Shown: positions 36,812 through 46,439, counted from the first letter of the stretch. The stretch is 64,000 bases of DNA from Rhodococcoides fascians A25f (GCF_000760935.2 NZ_CP049744.1:1612001-1676000); one strand, 5' to 3'. The notes: a model not told the origin generated them from the sequence alone. Translations and numbers: made by a program.

Positions 36812-37891
36812 GTGAGCCTCACCCTCGGAATCGTCGGACTGCCCAACGTCGGCAAGTCCACCCTCTTCAATGCACTGACCAACAACGATGTGCTGGCCGC
36901 GAACTATCCGTTCGCCACCATCGAGCCCAACGTTGGTGTGGTCGCGCTGCCGGATCCCCGGCTCGAGAAGCTGGCCGAGGTGTTCGGTTCGGAGAAGCTC
37001 GTGCCTGCGCTGGTGTCGTTCGTCGACATCGCCGGCATCGTCAAGGGTGCGTCCGAGGGCGCAGGCCTGGGCAACAAGTTCCTCGCCAACATTCGTGAGG
37101 CCGACGCCATCTGCCAGGTCGTTCGTGTCTTCGCCGACGACGACGTGGTGCACGTCGATGGTCGCGTCGACCCGACCGCAGACATCGAGGTCATCGAAAC
37201 CGAGCTCGCGATCGCCGATCTGCAGACTCTAGAGAAGGCCATCCCGCGCCTCGAGAAAGAGGTGCGGATCAAGAAGGATCGCAAGCCCGCACTCGACGCG
37301 GCGCTGGCAGCACAGGCCGTACTGAACGACGGCAAGACGTTGTTCTCGGCCAAGGCGAAGTTGGACTTCGAGCTGCTCGGTGAATTCCAGCTGCTCACCA
37401 CGAAGCCTTTCCTCTACGTCTTCAACGCCGACGAGTCGGTGCTGACCGACGACGCGAAGATCGGCGAACTGGCTCGCCTCGTGGCCCCCGCCGACGCGGT
37501 GTTCCTCGACGCGAAGATCGAATCCGAACTGCTCGAGCTGGACAAGGAATCGGCAGCGGAACTGCTCGAATCCGTCGGACAGACCGAGCCCGGTCTCGAC
37601 GCGTTGGCTCGCGCCGGCTTCCACACTCTGGGCTTGCAGACGTACCTCACCGCAGGCCCGAAAGAGGCTCGCGCGTGGACAATTCATCGAGGTGACACTG
37701 CGCCCCAGGCTGCGGGCGTCATTCACACCGACTTCGAGCGCGGTTTCATCAAGGCCGAAATCGTTTCCTTCGAAGACCTCATCGCGGCGGGTTCCATGGC
37801 CTCTGCGAAGGCTGCTGGCAAGGTGCGCATCGAGGGCAAGGACTACGTCATGTCCGACGGCGACGTGGTGGAGTTCCGCTTCAACGTCTAG
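36812..37891 (+). CDS. ychF: Redox-regulated ribosome-binding ATPase YchF/OLA1
   Basis: A 359-residue Obg-family P-loop protein. G1 is GLPNVGKSTLFNALT near residue 8, G3 is DIAGIVKGASEGAGLGN, and the C-terminal TGS domain includes AWTIHRGDTAPQAAGVIHTDFERGFI. The NxxE-type G4 that switches it from GTP to ATP is represented by NADES. It binds ribosomes and modulates stress responses. The start is a GTG. From memory, M. tuberculosis has ychF (Rv1112) next to the ispH block. Confidence 0.95.
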   Translation: MSLTLGIVGLPNVGKSTLFNALTNNDVLAANYPFATIEPNVGVVALPDPRLEKLAEVFGSEKLVPALVSFVDIAGIVKGASEGAGLGNKFLANIREADAICQVVRVFADDDVVHVDGRVDPTADIEVIETELAIADLQTLEKAIPRLEKEVRIKKDRKPALDAALAAQAVLNDGKTLFSAKAKLDFELLGEFQLLTTKPFLYVFNADESVLTDDAKIGELARLVAPADAVFLDAKIESELLELDKESAAELLESVGQTEPGLDALARAGFHTLGLQTYLTAGPKEARAWTIHRGDTAPQAAGVIHTDFERGFIKAEIVSFEDLIAAGSMASAKAAGKVRIEGKDYVMSDGDVVEFRFNV

Positions 37892-38108
37892 CCTGACGCG
37901 CGACTTCAGTAGGTCACGCGGGCATGTCATTTGTTGGCAGCCCACGGCCTCGGTTAAGTGTTGAACTATTCCCATCGGTGCGGCACAAAACGGGCTGAAT
38001 CCCGGATTTTTCACAAGTTGCTGACTATTAGTCCGATTTTTGCCCTTCCTTCGTGCAAGATTGCCCCGACAACAGCGGTCGCGCAGCGCCGCGGGCAGTG
38101 GGGGTCTT

Positions 38109-39104
38109 ATGTTCGGCGTGCGGCCGGTTCTGGTGGTGATTGCAGTTCTGCTCACCTTCGTAGCGGGCGTGCCTGCCGCTGCTCAAGACATCGACACTGA
38201 AAATCCTGCACCGAGCCAGCCGGCGCGGATCGAGAACCGAATCGATACCGGCCCGACGCTGACGTGGCTGTCGGTGTACTCGCCGAGCATGGATCGGACC
38301 ATCGAGGTGCAGGTTCTGACCCCCGCGGAGCGTAAAGGCCCGCGTCCGACGCTGTACATGCTCAGTGGATCCGGGGAGAACGAACCGTCGAGCAGCATCT
38401 GGCTTCGCAAGGGCAACGCGGCGGAGTTCTTCCGTGACAAGAATGTCAACGTGGTTCTCCCGCTTGCCGGTCCAGCGAGCTTCTACACCGACTGGGAGAA
38501 CGACGACCCCCGCCTCGGCCGCTACCGCTTCGAAACCTTCCTCACGCAGGAGCTTCCGCCGTTGATCGACGCGGAGTTCGAGGGCAACGGCAGTGACGGT
38601 GTGGCGGGCCTGTCGATGGGCGCTCAGTCCGCGATGATGCTGGCCGCCCGGAACCCGGACAAGTACTCGGCCGTCGCGGCGTACAGCGGGTGCTTCTTAT
38701 CCGAGGGCATACTCGGGCAAACCCTCATGCGAAGCATCGTCGCCGGTTACGGCGGCAACGCGAACAATATGCTCGGTGGGCCCCTCGACGAGCGCTGGGC
38801 CGCCCACGACCTGCTGGTGAACGCAGAAGCGCTGCGCGGAATGTCCATTTACCTCTTTTCCGCCAGTGGGCTCCCCGGTCCGCACGAGCGGTACGAGACG
38901 CTCGAAGATCTCGACACGCTGGTGATCGGCGGGGCGATCGAAGTTGGTACCGATTTCTGCACGCGCCTGCTGCGTGACAGGCTCGTCGACCTGAATATCC
39001 CGGCCACGTTCGATCTGGGCAGCCCTGGTACGCACTCGTGGCCGTACTGGGCAGACCAACTTGCAAAGAGCTGGCCGACGCTGGCCGCGGGGCTCGAGCC
39101 GTGA
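38109..39104 (+). CDS. Antigen 85-like mycolyltransferase/esterase (first of two)
   Basis: A 331-residue secreted alpha/beta hydrolase. A signal peptide ends around AAAQ (residues 23-26). Family landmarks: VYSPSMDR, NVVLPLAGPASFYTDWENDD, FETFLTQELP, nucleophile elbow GLSMGAQ (Ser169) and a late GTHSW histidine. Such proteins transfer mycolic acids onto trehalose or arabinogalactan outside the membrane. The ATG at 38109 starts the signal peptide. A paralogue lies at 53127-54083. Confidence 0.88.
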   Translation: MFGVRPVLVVIAVLLTFVAGVPAAAQDIDTENPAPSQPARIENRIDTGPTLTWLSVYSPSMDRTIEVQVLTPAERKGPRPTLYMLSGSGENEPSSSIWLRKGNAAEFFRDKNVNVVLPLAGPASFYTDWENDDPRLGRYRFETFLTQELPPLIDAEFEGNGSDGVAGLSMGAQSAMMLAARNPDKYSAVAAYSGCFLSEGILGQTLMRSIVAGYGGNANNMLGGPLDERWAAHDLLVNAEALRGMSIYLFSASGLPGPHERYETLEDLDTLVIGGAIEVGTDFCTRLLRDRLVDLNIPATFDLGSPGTHSWPYWADQLAKSWPTLAAGLEP

Positions 39105-39176
39105 GCTTGCTCGCGGAGCGGTAGGAACCCAGCAGGTTCACGCGGAGTGGAAGTTCTTCGCGCTGGAATTCTGTAC

Positions 39177-39340
39177 ATGACCACTCTGCCGCTTGCCGAA
39201 GTTCGAGCGAACCTGTTGAAGCTTGTCGACGAGGCGAGTTCCGGCTCGTGTATCAGATCTACGAAGACCGAGTTGTCGTGCGAGTGATCGCAATTGCTCA
39301 TCGGCGGGATGTCTATCGCTGTCGACGATGGGATCGGGCG
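39177..39340 (+). pseudogene. Fused remnant of a Phd/RelB antitoxin and RelE toxin
   Basis: From the ATG at 39177 the frame reads MTTLPLAEVRANLLKLVDEA, the start of a Phd/YefM-type antitoxin, then stops after 36 codons. Immediately after, in another frame (about 39243-39335), it reads LVYQIYEDRVVVRVIAIAHR and RDVYR, the C-terminal strands of a RelE/ParE-type toxin. About 60 antitoxin and 50-60 toxin residues between them are missing, so one internal deletion with frame change explains the scar. It is not expected to be functional. Confidence 0.72.
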
Positions 39341-39416
39341 TTCACTCTCGGGCCCTGGTCGATGAGACGTCGCTTCGAGAGAGCAATGCGAACCCAAGGC
39401 TTTACGAGTCAACCGC

Positions 39417-40046
39417 CTACGGGCCGGGCGACCAATAGCCCCCACCATTTGCGCCGTCGGAGACGCAGAACAAGTCGATTCCGTCCGGCGACACTGCGAT
39501 GCCGCTGACAGTCGGATCGCATACCGATCCTGCCTCCACGTTGCTGTCGATGATCGGTGCGGACTGCACCCACCGCGCGCTGGTCGACCCTGCATAGGTG
39601 CATTTGAGGAATGTGCCATCGGCGGAGGTTTCGTGATTGTCGGTGCTCGGATCGCACGGGTCGTCCACCTCAGGACGCGAGGCGATCGGTACCTCGGTCG
39701 CGTCGACCGTTGTCTCCACCGGAGGCAGAGAGGTCGTGGTGGACGGAACCGTCAACATCGCGGTTGCCGGTACCGAGTAAGGCGTCAATGTGTCGCTGGA
39801 TGCCGAATTGTTCGGTGTGAGAGATCCGAACCCATACAGGAAAGTCGCGACAACGAGCAGTTCGATCACCCCGATTGCCAAGCCAGCGATAGCAATTCCT
39901 CGACCAGCAGGTCGCCAGAAGGCCAGGATCCCGAACACTATCGCGACAGGAAACAGTCCCAGGAGAGCTGCCACCAGCGAGATCACGGCGTACGGGTTGA
40001 CCGGCCCGGCGGCGCGGTCATCGCCTTTGGTGAGATCTACGGTCAT
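39417..40046 (-). CDS. DUF4190-like membrane protein with secreted Ser/Thr-rich domain
   Basis: A 209-residue protein. Two transmembrane helices (about residues 19-45 and 49-73, with the GLAIG pattern of DUF4190) are followed by a Ser/Thr/Pro-rich linker and an extracytoplasmic domain with four cysteines (Cys130, Cys148, Cys175, Cys194 approximately). No function is known. It is divergent from the methyltransferase gene at 40185. Confidence 0.72.
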   Translation of the reverse strand: MTVDLTKGDDRAAGPVNPYAVISLVAALLGLFPVAIVFGILAFWRPAGRGIAIAGLAIGVIELLVVATFLYGFGSLTPNNSASSDTLTPYSVPATAMLTVPSTTTSLPPVETTVDATEVPIASRPEVDDPCDPSTDNHETSADGTFLKCTYAGSTSARWVQSAPIIDSNVEAGSVCDPTVSGIAVSPDGIDLFCVSDGANGGGYWSPGP

Positions 40047-40184
40047 CGACTCGTTCCCCGTTCACGGTGCGGAAAGTCATTAGGTGCGAACGCTACAGGC
40101 ATCGCCTGCGGGCACCAATCAGCCGTCGTCTGCATGGAACATGGAAGTTGGCTACGCTCCGAATCAGACGATAGGAGAACGTAG

Positions 40185-40802
40185 ATGGGTCTGCAGGAAC
40201 TCGAAGCGTTGGTACACCAGACAGCCACCGCTGGAGAAGCTTTCGAGCGTGGAGCCGATGAGGCGGAGCAGTCATACTTGTCTTCGCTCGCCGCCCGGCC
40301 GGGTACGAAGCTGATCTGTGAGGTCGGGTTCAATGCCGGCTTCTCGAGTTGGGCTTTTCTGTCCGCGTCACCCGACGTGACGGTCGTGTCCTTCGACTTG
40401 GCCGCGTACACATACAGTGCTGCAGCGAAAGCCCATATCGACGAACGCTTTCCGGGCCGTCACATCCTGATCCAGGGCGACTCGCACACCACCATCGCCG
40501 CGTACGCGAAGGAACACCCGGACCTGCGATTCGATGTCATCTTCGTCGACGGTGATCATTCGGTGGAAGGTGCTCGCGCGGACCTCGACGACCTACGCGC
40601 ATTCGCTACCCCGGACACGATCGTGATCATGGACGACATCACCCCGTGGCTGTGGTTCGGTGAAGGCCCGACCCAGGCGTGGCAGGAAGCAGTCGATGCG
40701 GGTCGGATTCTGCACACCAGCTACTTTCGCGACGGGGAACCTGTCGACACGGTGACCCCGCCGGCTGCCCGCGCCTGGGCCGAGGGGCGCTACCGGTTCT
40801 GA
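40185..40802 (+). CDS. Class I SAM-dependent methyltransferase (Methyltransf_24 type)
   Basis: A 205-residue protein. The SAM-binding motif CEVGFNAGFSSWAFL is near residue 45, followed by FDVIFVDGDHSVEGARADL, the acidic loop typical of Methyltransf_24 O-methyltransferases. The ATG has TAGGAG upstream. The substrate is unknown. It is one of two methyltransferases in this small accessory stretch. Confidence 0.85.
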   Translation: MGLQELEALVHQTATAGEAFERGADEAEQSYLSSLAARPGTKLICEVGFNAGFSSWAFLSASPDVTVVSFDLAAYTYSAAAKAHIDERFPGRHILIQGDSHTTIAAYAKEHPDLRFDVIFVDGDHSVEGARADLDDLRAFATPDTIVIMDDITPWLWFGEGPTQAWQEAVDAGRILHTSYFRDGEPVDTVTPPAARAWAEGRYRF

Positions 40803-40847
40803 CGTGACGATTTGGACAAGCACCTCACGACTGCAGTCACGCATCGC

Positions 40848-41264
40848 TCATTCGAGCCGGAGCAGCCCTGCGGCTGTCGCACTGAATCCGCATCCGGCTG
40901 AGTAGAACTCGTGGAGGTACGGTTGGTAGTCCACGTGTACCCACTCGATCCCTGACCCTCGCAGATCCGCGACGATGCGCGCTACGAGGGTTGTTCCGAT
41001 GCCGCGCCGTTGGAGTGCGGGGTCGACGGCGGTGTCGAGGAGGAAGGCATGCCTGCCTCCGTCCCAGACCGCGTGTACGAACCCGCACAGCTGGCCGTTG
41101 GTGAACGCGCCCACCCACGATTTACTGTGCGTGTCCAGTCGGGCCCGCCACGGAGTGAGTTCGTACTCTCCGCCGAATGCTCTCCGATGAAGCTGCGACA
41201 GCTCGGCGTCGTCGACGGAAAAGTTGACCCGGTAGTCGAGAGAGTTGCTCACCGATGGATCCAC
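40848..41264 (-). CDS. GNAT family N-acetyltransferase
   Basis: A 138-residue single-domain acetyltransferase. The acetyl-CoA loop is represented by ALQRRGIGTTLVARIV (Q/RxxGxG/A), with VHVDYQPYLHEFYSAGCGF as the last strand-helix. The acceptor is unknown. Its start overlaps the end of the upstream methyltransferase gene by 16 bp, so the two are coupled. Confidence 0.9.
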   Translation of the reverse strand: MDPSVSNSLDYRVNFSVDDAELSQLHRRAFGGEYELTPWRARLDTHSKSWVGAFTNGQLCGFVHAVWDGGRHAFLLDTAVDPALQRRGIGTTLVARIVADLRGSGIEWVHVDYQPYLHEFYSAGCGFSATAAGLLRLE

Positions 41265-41995
41265 TCCTCTGGGTAGTGGACATTCGGTTGTGTGCAGACC
41301 AGCATCTCATCTGCACCTCGCTGAAACTCGTAGTTCACCTTCACTATCCGACCGTTGATCCCGCTGGCTGCGAGTTCCTCGAGAAGTTCGCCGAGACGCG
41401 GATACGGTGTGCGCTCGCCGACGGCGACCAGAGGGAAGATGCGCACCTCACCGCGGCTGATGCGGGCCAGCTCGGTGATGGAGTCGATGTGGAACTGATG
41501 ATCGAGAATATCGGAGTAGCTGAACAGCAGATGGGAACTGAGCACGAGGTCGAAGCTGTTATCGCCGAAAGCCAGTGAAGGTAGCCGGCCTGGCACGTAC
41601 TGCTCCGGGTGATCGTTGATATCGGCGGAGAACCGGCCGGCTGCATCTTCACGGATTCGTCCATGGTGATCCGGGTCGGCGAAGTATGTCCACGCGTAAC
41701 CGTCACGGTGAGTGTGGACGAAGGCGTTGCCCCGCGCCGCCTCGTTGATCGCGATCGCGGCGAGGTCGGCAGGGGTGGCATCGAAATATGCGCTGTCGCA
41801 CGCTGTGGCTCTACCACCGCGTCCGTTCACATCGCCAGTGAAAGACGCTGCACCACTGGGGCAATCAAGGATTCGACTGTTCAGGTCATCCTCGGTGAGT
41901 GAGAACATTGCTCGGTACTCGGCGAGCGATCGAGAGCTCACGAGTATCTCGCCCAGTCTCGGAGCGGTTCGGTTGAATTCGTTTTCGTCGAACAA
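41249..41995 (-). CDS. SAM-dependent methyltransferase-like protein
   Basis: A 248-residue protein. RILDCPSGAASFTGD fits SAM-binding motif I, with D in the second strand (CDSAYFD) and SFDLVLSSHLLFSY as motif IV. The C-terminal third (EVRIFPLVAVGERTPY and so on) is typical of class I methyltransferases. The substrate is unknown. It is encoded just upstream of, and overlapping, the GNAT gene. Confidence 0.8.
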   Translation of the reverse strand: MFDENEFNRTAPRLGEILVSSRSLAEYRAMFSLTEDDLNSRILDCPSGAASFTGDVNGRGGRATACDSAYFDATPADLAAIAINEAARGNAFVHTHRDGYAWTYFADPDHHGRIREDAAGRFSADINDHPEQYVPGRLPSLAFGDNSFDLVLSSHLLFSYSDILDHQFHIDSITELARISRGEVRIFPLVAVGERTPYPRLGELLEELAASGINGRIVKVNYEFQRGADEMLVCTQPNVHYPEEWIHR

Positions 41996-42294
41996 GGTGG
42001 TCGGCCTCCTCGGTAGGCAGCCGCCTGAACGTGAGACCCGTGTGAGATCCCGCGAAGGGAGTTGTCAGGCCGCACGACAGGCGGCCGAATGCACAATTTT
42101 GCAAGCCGCTGTCAGAGCGGCCACCAGAACTGCGCACGGGTCATCACGCGGTCAGTAAAGCACATCGCTGATCAAGTGCAACCGGATTTTGTTGGTCAAG
42201 GACAGTGTCGGCTCAAGACCATTTCACGGCGTTCGTCGCATACGATCTCAGACCGGCTGCGGCTGCAGATGCACAATCCGTAGGCGAATACCGG
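41996..42294. other. Non-coding gap with no recognised content
   Basis: About 300 bases lie between the upstream side of the methyltransferase and the 3' end of the winged-helix gene. I found no convincing gene, repeat or terminator. Base composition is somewhat less GC-rich than in the neighbours. It probably carries the promoter of the methyltransferase-GNAT pair. Confidence 0.5.
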
Positions 42295-43467
42295 TCACTT
42301 CTTGCCTCTCAATGTTTTCTCCAACGGCGTCGGGAACGACGGGACCACCGCGGTGCCGTCGAGCAAGGTGGTGAGTCGTTCGGCCTCGGCTGCAACGGCT
42401 TTCGACACCGTCGAGCCGACGTCTTCCAGTAGCTCGGTGACCACCTCGCCGGATCCGGTCACGGCCCAACCCCCGACGATGCGACCCCCGGACCAGATGG
42501 TCGGACCGATGTTGCCGAAAGTGTCGAACAGCGGTGCCTTGTGCTCGCCGAGATACCAGGCGCGATGTTTCCATCCCATCGGTGTGGGATCCAGTGCGGG
42601 CAGCAGCATGACGCTCGCGCCGGCGGGCTTGTCGAAGGTAGTGCCGGTCAACATGATTCCGTCGCCTTCGGTCAGTTCGACCGCCACGGTGTCCAGGCCG
42701 GACGCTGCACCACGAGTCTGCGTCTTGTTCCACCCCGTCCACCATTGCAGGTCGTCGAGCGTCGCCGGTCCGAATACTTCGAGCCAGCGTCGGGCAAGTT
42801 CGGCGCGTGCCTCGTTTTCGTCGAGATCGGGAATCCCGTCCGGCCACCAATGGTCGATCGGTGCCCACGCATGCCGCCGAGAAGTCCATGCTCCCCGTGG
42901 CTCGACGCGCACCAATTTTCCTTCTGCGGCCATCATCACCAAAACCTCGGAGGTGACGTATCGCCTGACGTCGTACACCTTGTCGGTGGTCGGTAGCAGC
43001 GCCGTCTTGAGGCCGGGGACCGCGGCCGAGAGCTCCGCCCCGGTGGCGGTGCCCATCGAGCGCAGCGCCGCCTCGGTCTCTTCTTCGGTTGCTGCAAGCC
43101 AGGATTCGACATTGTCGATCACAGGTTCGGTGGGCAGCGTCGAGACTTGTTTGACCAAGCGCGCCCGCATCGTGCGCGCAACCCCGAGACTCGCGCCAGC
43201 ATGAATCATCGGGACGTCGTCGTGTGCGACGACGAACATCGTGCGCCGCATCGCCATCAGCCGGACGAGACTTCGACGCTCGTACATCGCGTCACGAACA
43301 GCGGACAGTCCGAGAGATCGAGCACGCGCCAACACCGAGAGATACACCGTCGCCGGGTCGGTGGCGTGCAACGCGAGCAGGGACGACACCACGGCTTCGA
43401 CGCTCGAAGCCTTGGAGAAGTGCTGCGCAACGAGCCGGTGTCGCCGCTGGGCGTCGGTGATCTTCAC
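42295..43467 (-). CDS. AlkZ-like (HTH_42) winged-helix DNA-binding protein
   Basis: A 390-residue protein of the winged-helix family that includes the DNA glycosylases AlkZ and YcaQ. The family block usually reading LQAQDP or LQxxDP is LHATDP here (near residue 32), so the glycosylase residues differ. Later blocks match: RRTMFVVAHDD, WTSRRHAWAPIDHW and VMLLPALDPTPMGWKHRAWYLG. Base-excision activity is possible but not assured. It converges with nothing nearby and follows the phosphoesterase on the same strand. Confidence 0.82.
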   Translation of the reverse strand: MKITDAQRRHRLVAQHFSKASSVEAVVSSLLALHATDPATVYLSVLARARSLGLSAVRDAMYERRSLVRLMAMRRTMFVVAHDDVPMIHAGASLGVARTMRARLVKQVSTLPTEPVIDNVESWLAATEEETEAALRSMGTATGAELSAAVPGLKTALLPTTDKVYDVRRYVTSEVLVMMAAEGKLVRVEPRGAWTSRRHAWAPIDHWWPDGIPDLDENEARAELARRWLEVFGPATLDDLQWWTGWNKTQTRGAASGLDTVAVELTEGDGIMLTGTTFDKPAGASVMLLPALDPTPMGWKHRAWYLGEHKAPLFDTFGNIGPTIWSGGRIVGGWAVTGSGEVVTELLEDVGSTVSKAVAAEAERLTTLLDGTAVVPSFPTPLEKTLRGKK

Positions 43468-43483
43468 GAGGTCAGTGTGACGG

Positions 43484-44239
43484 CTATCGGGGCGCAGGAC
43501 CGACGAAACCGGTGAGAAGAGCGTCGGCGATGGCGTTCATGCCGTGCGCGCGGGCATCGGCGGCAGCACCGACGTGGTCGTACTCGACCAGCTCGAACGA
43601 GACTGTCCAGCTGCCTCTGCCATGATCGTCGAGTACTGCGTAGCGCGCATGCGGCGACCCGGATTCCATGACGTGCGGGTAGGGCTGATCGTCGTCGTAC
43701 GCGGGGGTGCCGACGCTGCCCGGGTTGACCACGAGTGTTCCGCTGGGAAGAGTCCACTGTCGCTGTAGGTGGGTGTGTCCACAGGCGATGACAGATCGGT
43801 CCGTGAAACCTGCTGCCCGTTCGAGGATTTCGGCCTCGGTTGCCTCGCGCGAGCCGTTGGCGTCCACCGAGTGCAGGAAATATTGCTGATCATCGGTGGG
43901 AGTGCCGTGCACTGCAAGGATCCCGTGGCCCAGCTCGAGTGAGAAGGGCAGCGAGCCCAGCCACTGTCGATGCTCGTCGGCGAGTCGATCATGGGCGTGC
44001 CGATCCCAACTACCCATCGACTCGGGATCCTGCTCGAGCAGATAGCGATCGTGATTTCCGGCGATGGTGGGAAAATCCAGCGCCATGAGCCGGTCCGCAG
44101 TCCGACGCGGATGCAGTCCGCCGGACACCAGATCGCCGAGGTTCACCACTGAGTCGACGCGTTGCCGGCCGATGTCGTCGACGACGGCGTCGAGCGCCGC
44201 GATGTTGCCGTGAATATCGGCGATGAGAGCTACCCGCAC
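43484..44239 (-). CDS. Metallophosphoesterase (YfcE/MJ0936-like)
   Basis: A 251-residue calcineurin-type phosphoesterase. The metal motifs are ADIHGN (start), NLGDLVSGG, GNHDR and GHTHLQ, with GSVG after it. The length and motif spacing fit the small YfcE/DR1281-like group of broad phosphodiesterases. The GTG at 44239 begins RVALIADIHGN; the frame upstream is open but unrelated. It lies just upstream of the winged-helix gene (16 bp). Confidence 0.88.
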   Translation of the reverse strand: MRVALIADIHGNIAALDAVVDDIGRQRVDSVVNLGDLVSGGLHPRRTADRLMALDFPTIAGNHDRYLLEQDPESMGSWDRHAHDRLADEHRQWLGSLPFSLELGHGILAVHGTPTDDQQYFLHSVDANGSREATEAEILERAAGFTDRSVIACGHTHLQRQWTLPSGTLVVNPGSVGTPAYDDDQPYPHVMESGSPHARYAVLDDHGRGSWTVSFELVEYDHVGAAADARAHGMNAIADALLTGFVGPAPR

Positions 44240-44408
44240 CACCACAGGATCGCAGCGTGGGCACACGACTGCAACACCGCATCCTCGGCGAGCGTTGGAG
44301 ATCTCGCCCTCGGATCTCTGCCTTCGGTGGGTGATTTCTCCGTAGACCCTCGCCCAGTAGGTCCATAGTGTGGTCCAGGTCACTTTCGCTCCATGGAAGG
44401 CCAAGCCC

Positions 44409-45752
44409 ATGCCTGCAGTCACGTCGAAGCCCGAGATCGAGACGAGGGTGGTCAAGAAGGTCGCCCGACGCATCATCCCGTTTCTCGGGTTGGCCTACTT
44501 CGTCAACTATCTCGATCGCACCAACATCGGTCTCGCCAAGCTGACCATGAGCGACGAATTGGGTCTCACCGAAACGATGTTCGGTCTGGCGTCAGGACTG
44601 TTCTTCATCGGATATCTGCTGTTCGAGGTGCCCAGTAATTTGGCGTTGCACAAATTCGGTGCCCGACGGTGGATCGCTCGCATCATGGTGTCTTGGGGAA
44701 TTGTGGCTGCCGCCATGGCATTCGTGCCGACAGCAGGGTGGCTGTACGGGCTACGGATTCTTCTCGGCATCGCCGAGGCCGGCTTCTTCCCCGGTGTGCT
44801 GCTGTACATGACGATGTGGTTTCCGCGCGCCTACCGAGTCCGTTTGATGGGCCTGTTCATGCTGGCACTGCCGGTGTCGTCGGCGCTCGGTGCGCCCCTG
44901 TCGAGTGCGATCATTCAGTACATGGACGGGCTGTTCGGACTGTCGGGTTGGCGGGTGATGTTCCTCCTCGAGGGCATTCCTGCGATCCTGCTCGGAGTGG
45001 TCACCTGGTTCTATCTCACGGATCGGCCCTCGCAGGCGAAGTGGCTCACTGTCGACGAGAAGGCCTGGCTTACCACCGAATTGGAGTCCGAGGACGCTGT
45101 GAAGGACGGGCACATCAGCGGCTCGGTCAAGCGCGCTCTCGGTGACGTCCGGGTCTGGATGCTCGGCCTGGTGTATTTCGGCATCACCTACGGTCTCTAC
45201 TCCCTGAGTTTCTTTCTGCCCAGCATCGTCGCCGGATTCAAGCAGACGTTCGATACCGACTTCTCACTCGTGACAACGGGTCTCATCGTGGCCGTGCCGT
45301 TCGCAGTGGGCGCAGTGGCGATGGTGCTTTGGAGTCGACACTCGGACCGGACGGGCGAGCGAACCTGGCACGTCGCGATCCCCACCCTGATCGGTGCGAT
45401 CTCCATTCCGTTTGCGCTGTACATGGATTCACCGTTCACCACCATGATCGCGGTGACGGTCAACGCGGTGGGCGTGTTCTGCGCACTCCCCGTGTTCTGG
45501 TACCTGCCCAGTACGTTCCTCACCGGAGCGGGGGCAGCGGCGGGAATTGCCGTCATCAACTCGGTCGGCAACACCTCGGGCTTCGGTGCCCCCTATGTGA
45601 CGGGGTGGCTGCTCGACGCCACCGGCAACGCCAAGGCCGGGTTATGGGTCGTCGGCGGTGTCATGCTCATGGCGGTGGTGCTGGTGATCGCTCTGCGCAG
45701 CCGAATGGGAGTCCGCTCCGAGAGCAATACGGATGTGCCGGTGGCGCACTGA
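44409..45752 (+). CDS. MFS transporter, anion:cation symporter type
   Basis: A 447-residue protein with 12 transmembrane helices. The ACS-family pattern is clear: NYLDRTNIGLAK in helix 1, GLFFIGYLLFEVPSNL in helix 2, ILLGIAEAGFFPGVLLYMTMWFP in helices 4-5, and a central loop. Relatives import organic acids such as phthalate, tartrate or hexuronates. The ATG at 44409 has GGAAGG upstream. No catabolic genes adjoin it, so the substrate is open. Confidence 0.9.
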   Translation: MPAVTSKPEIETRVVKKVARRIIPFLGLAYFVNYLDRTNIGLAKLTMSDELGLTETMFGLASGLFFIGYLLFEVPSNLALHKFGARRWIARIMVSWGIVAAAMAFVPTAGWLYGLRILLGIAEAGFFPGVLLYMTMWFPRAYRVRLMGLFMLALPVSSALGAPLSSAIIQYMDGLFGLSGWRVMFLLEGIPAILLGVVTWFYLTDRPSQAKWLTVDEKAWLTTELESEDAVKDGHISGSVKRALGDVRVWMLGLVYFGITYGLYSLSFFLPSIVAGFKQTFDTDFSLVTTGLIVAVPFAVGAVAMVLWSRHSDRTGERTWHVAIPTLIGAISIPFALYMDSPFTTMIAVTVNAVGVFCALPVFWYLPSTFLTGAGAAAGIAVINSVGNTSGFGAPYVTGWLLDATGNAKAGLWVVGGVMLMAVVLVIALRSRMGVRSESNTDVPVAH

Positions 45753-45887
45753 CGAACCGGCTGCGTAGTCACGGAGCGGAGCATCTTCTACACAGCCGGA
45801 TCCAGTCCCCGCACCGAACACCGGACATACTCGACGGATGACGAGTCGTGGGCGGGTCCGGAGCTGGGCGAACGTCGGGATGGCGCA

Positions 45888-46439
45888 GTGAACAGTCAGC
45901 GACGTAAGGCCGCGTTCGCGGCGGGCGTAGTGGGTTTGCTGGTGGGGGTAGCGATTGCGATCTCGTGGCACATCTTCGTGGCTCCGCGATTCGATTCGGA
46001 GCGGTTGGCCGCTTCCTCCGAATCCTCGGTCGCAGTCGTGGTGGGATATCTGATCGAGTATTTCGAGCCGGCACCAACGTGGATTCCTACTGTGATCGTG
46101 TTCCCAGGGTTCTCGGCCATGGTGTTCTGCCTGCTCGGGTTTGTCTGTGCACGCGGTGTTGTGCAACCCCGAGTTCCGATTGCTCTGGCTGGACTTGTCG
46201 GCTCGGTGACCGGCGGTCTTCTCGGCCTCTGCGCGGCTGCCTGGGCGCATATTTCGCCGCCTACCTATTGCGGACTCACCGATACGCGACCATTTCGCAT
46301 CGAGCTCAGTAGTCAGGGGTATTTGTGGTTCATTCTGCCGCTGTGTGGTGGGCTCGTCGGCTTGGTTGTGTCTGCGGCGGCTGTAGCGCTTCTCAGAAAA
46401 AGGTCCGGTACCGGGACGGACGGCGGCCAGGTGGTTTAG
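45888..46439 (+). CDS. Hypothetical membrane protein
   Basis: A 183-residue protein with about four transmembrane helices: residues 10-30, 78-100, 106-128 and 145-167. The loop between helices 1 and 2 is about 45 residues. I do not recognise a family. The start is a GTG. It is followed by another small membrane protein in the same direction. Confidence 0.6.
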   Translation: MNSQRRKAAFAAGVVGLLVGVAIAISWHIFVAPRFDSERLAASSESSVAVVVGYLIEYFEPAPTWIPTVIVFPGFSAMVFCLLGFVCARGVVQPRVPIALAGLVGSVTGGLLGLCAAAWAHISPPTYCGLTDTRPFRIELSSQGYLWFILPLCGGLVGLVVSAAAVALLRKRSGTGTDGGQVV

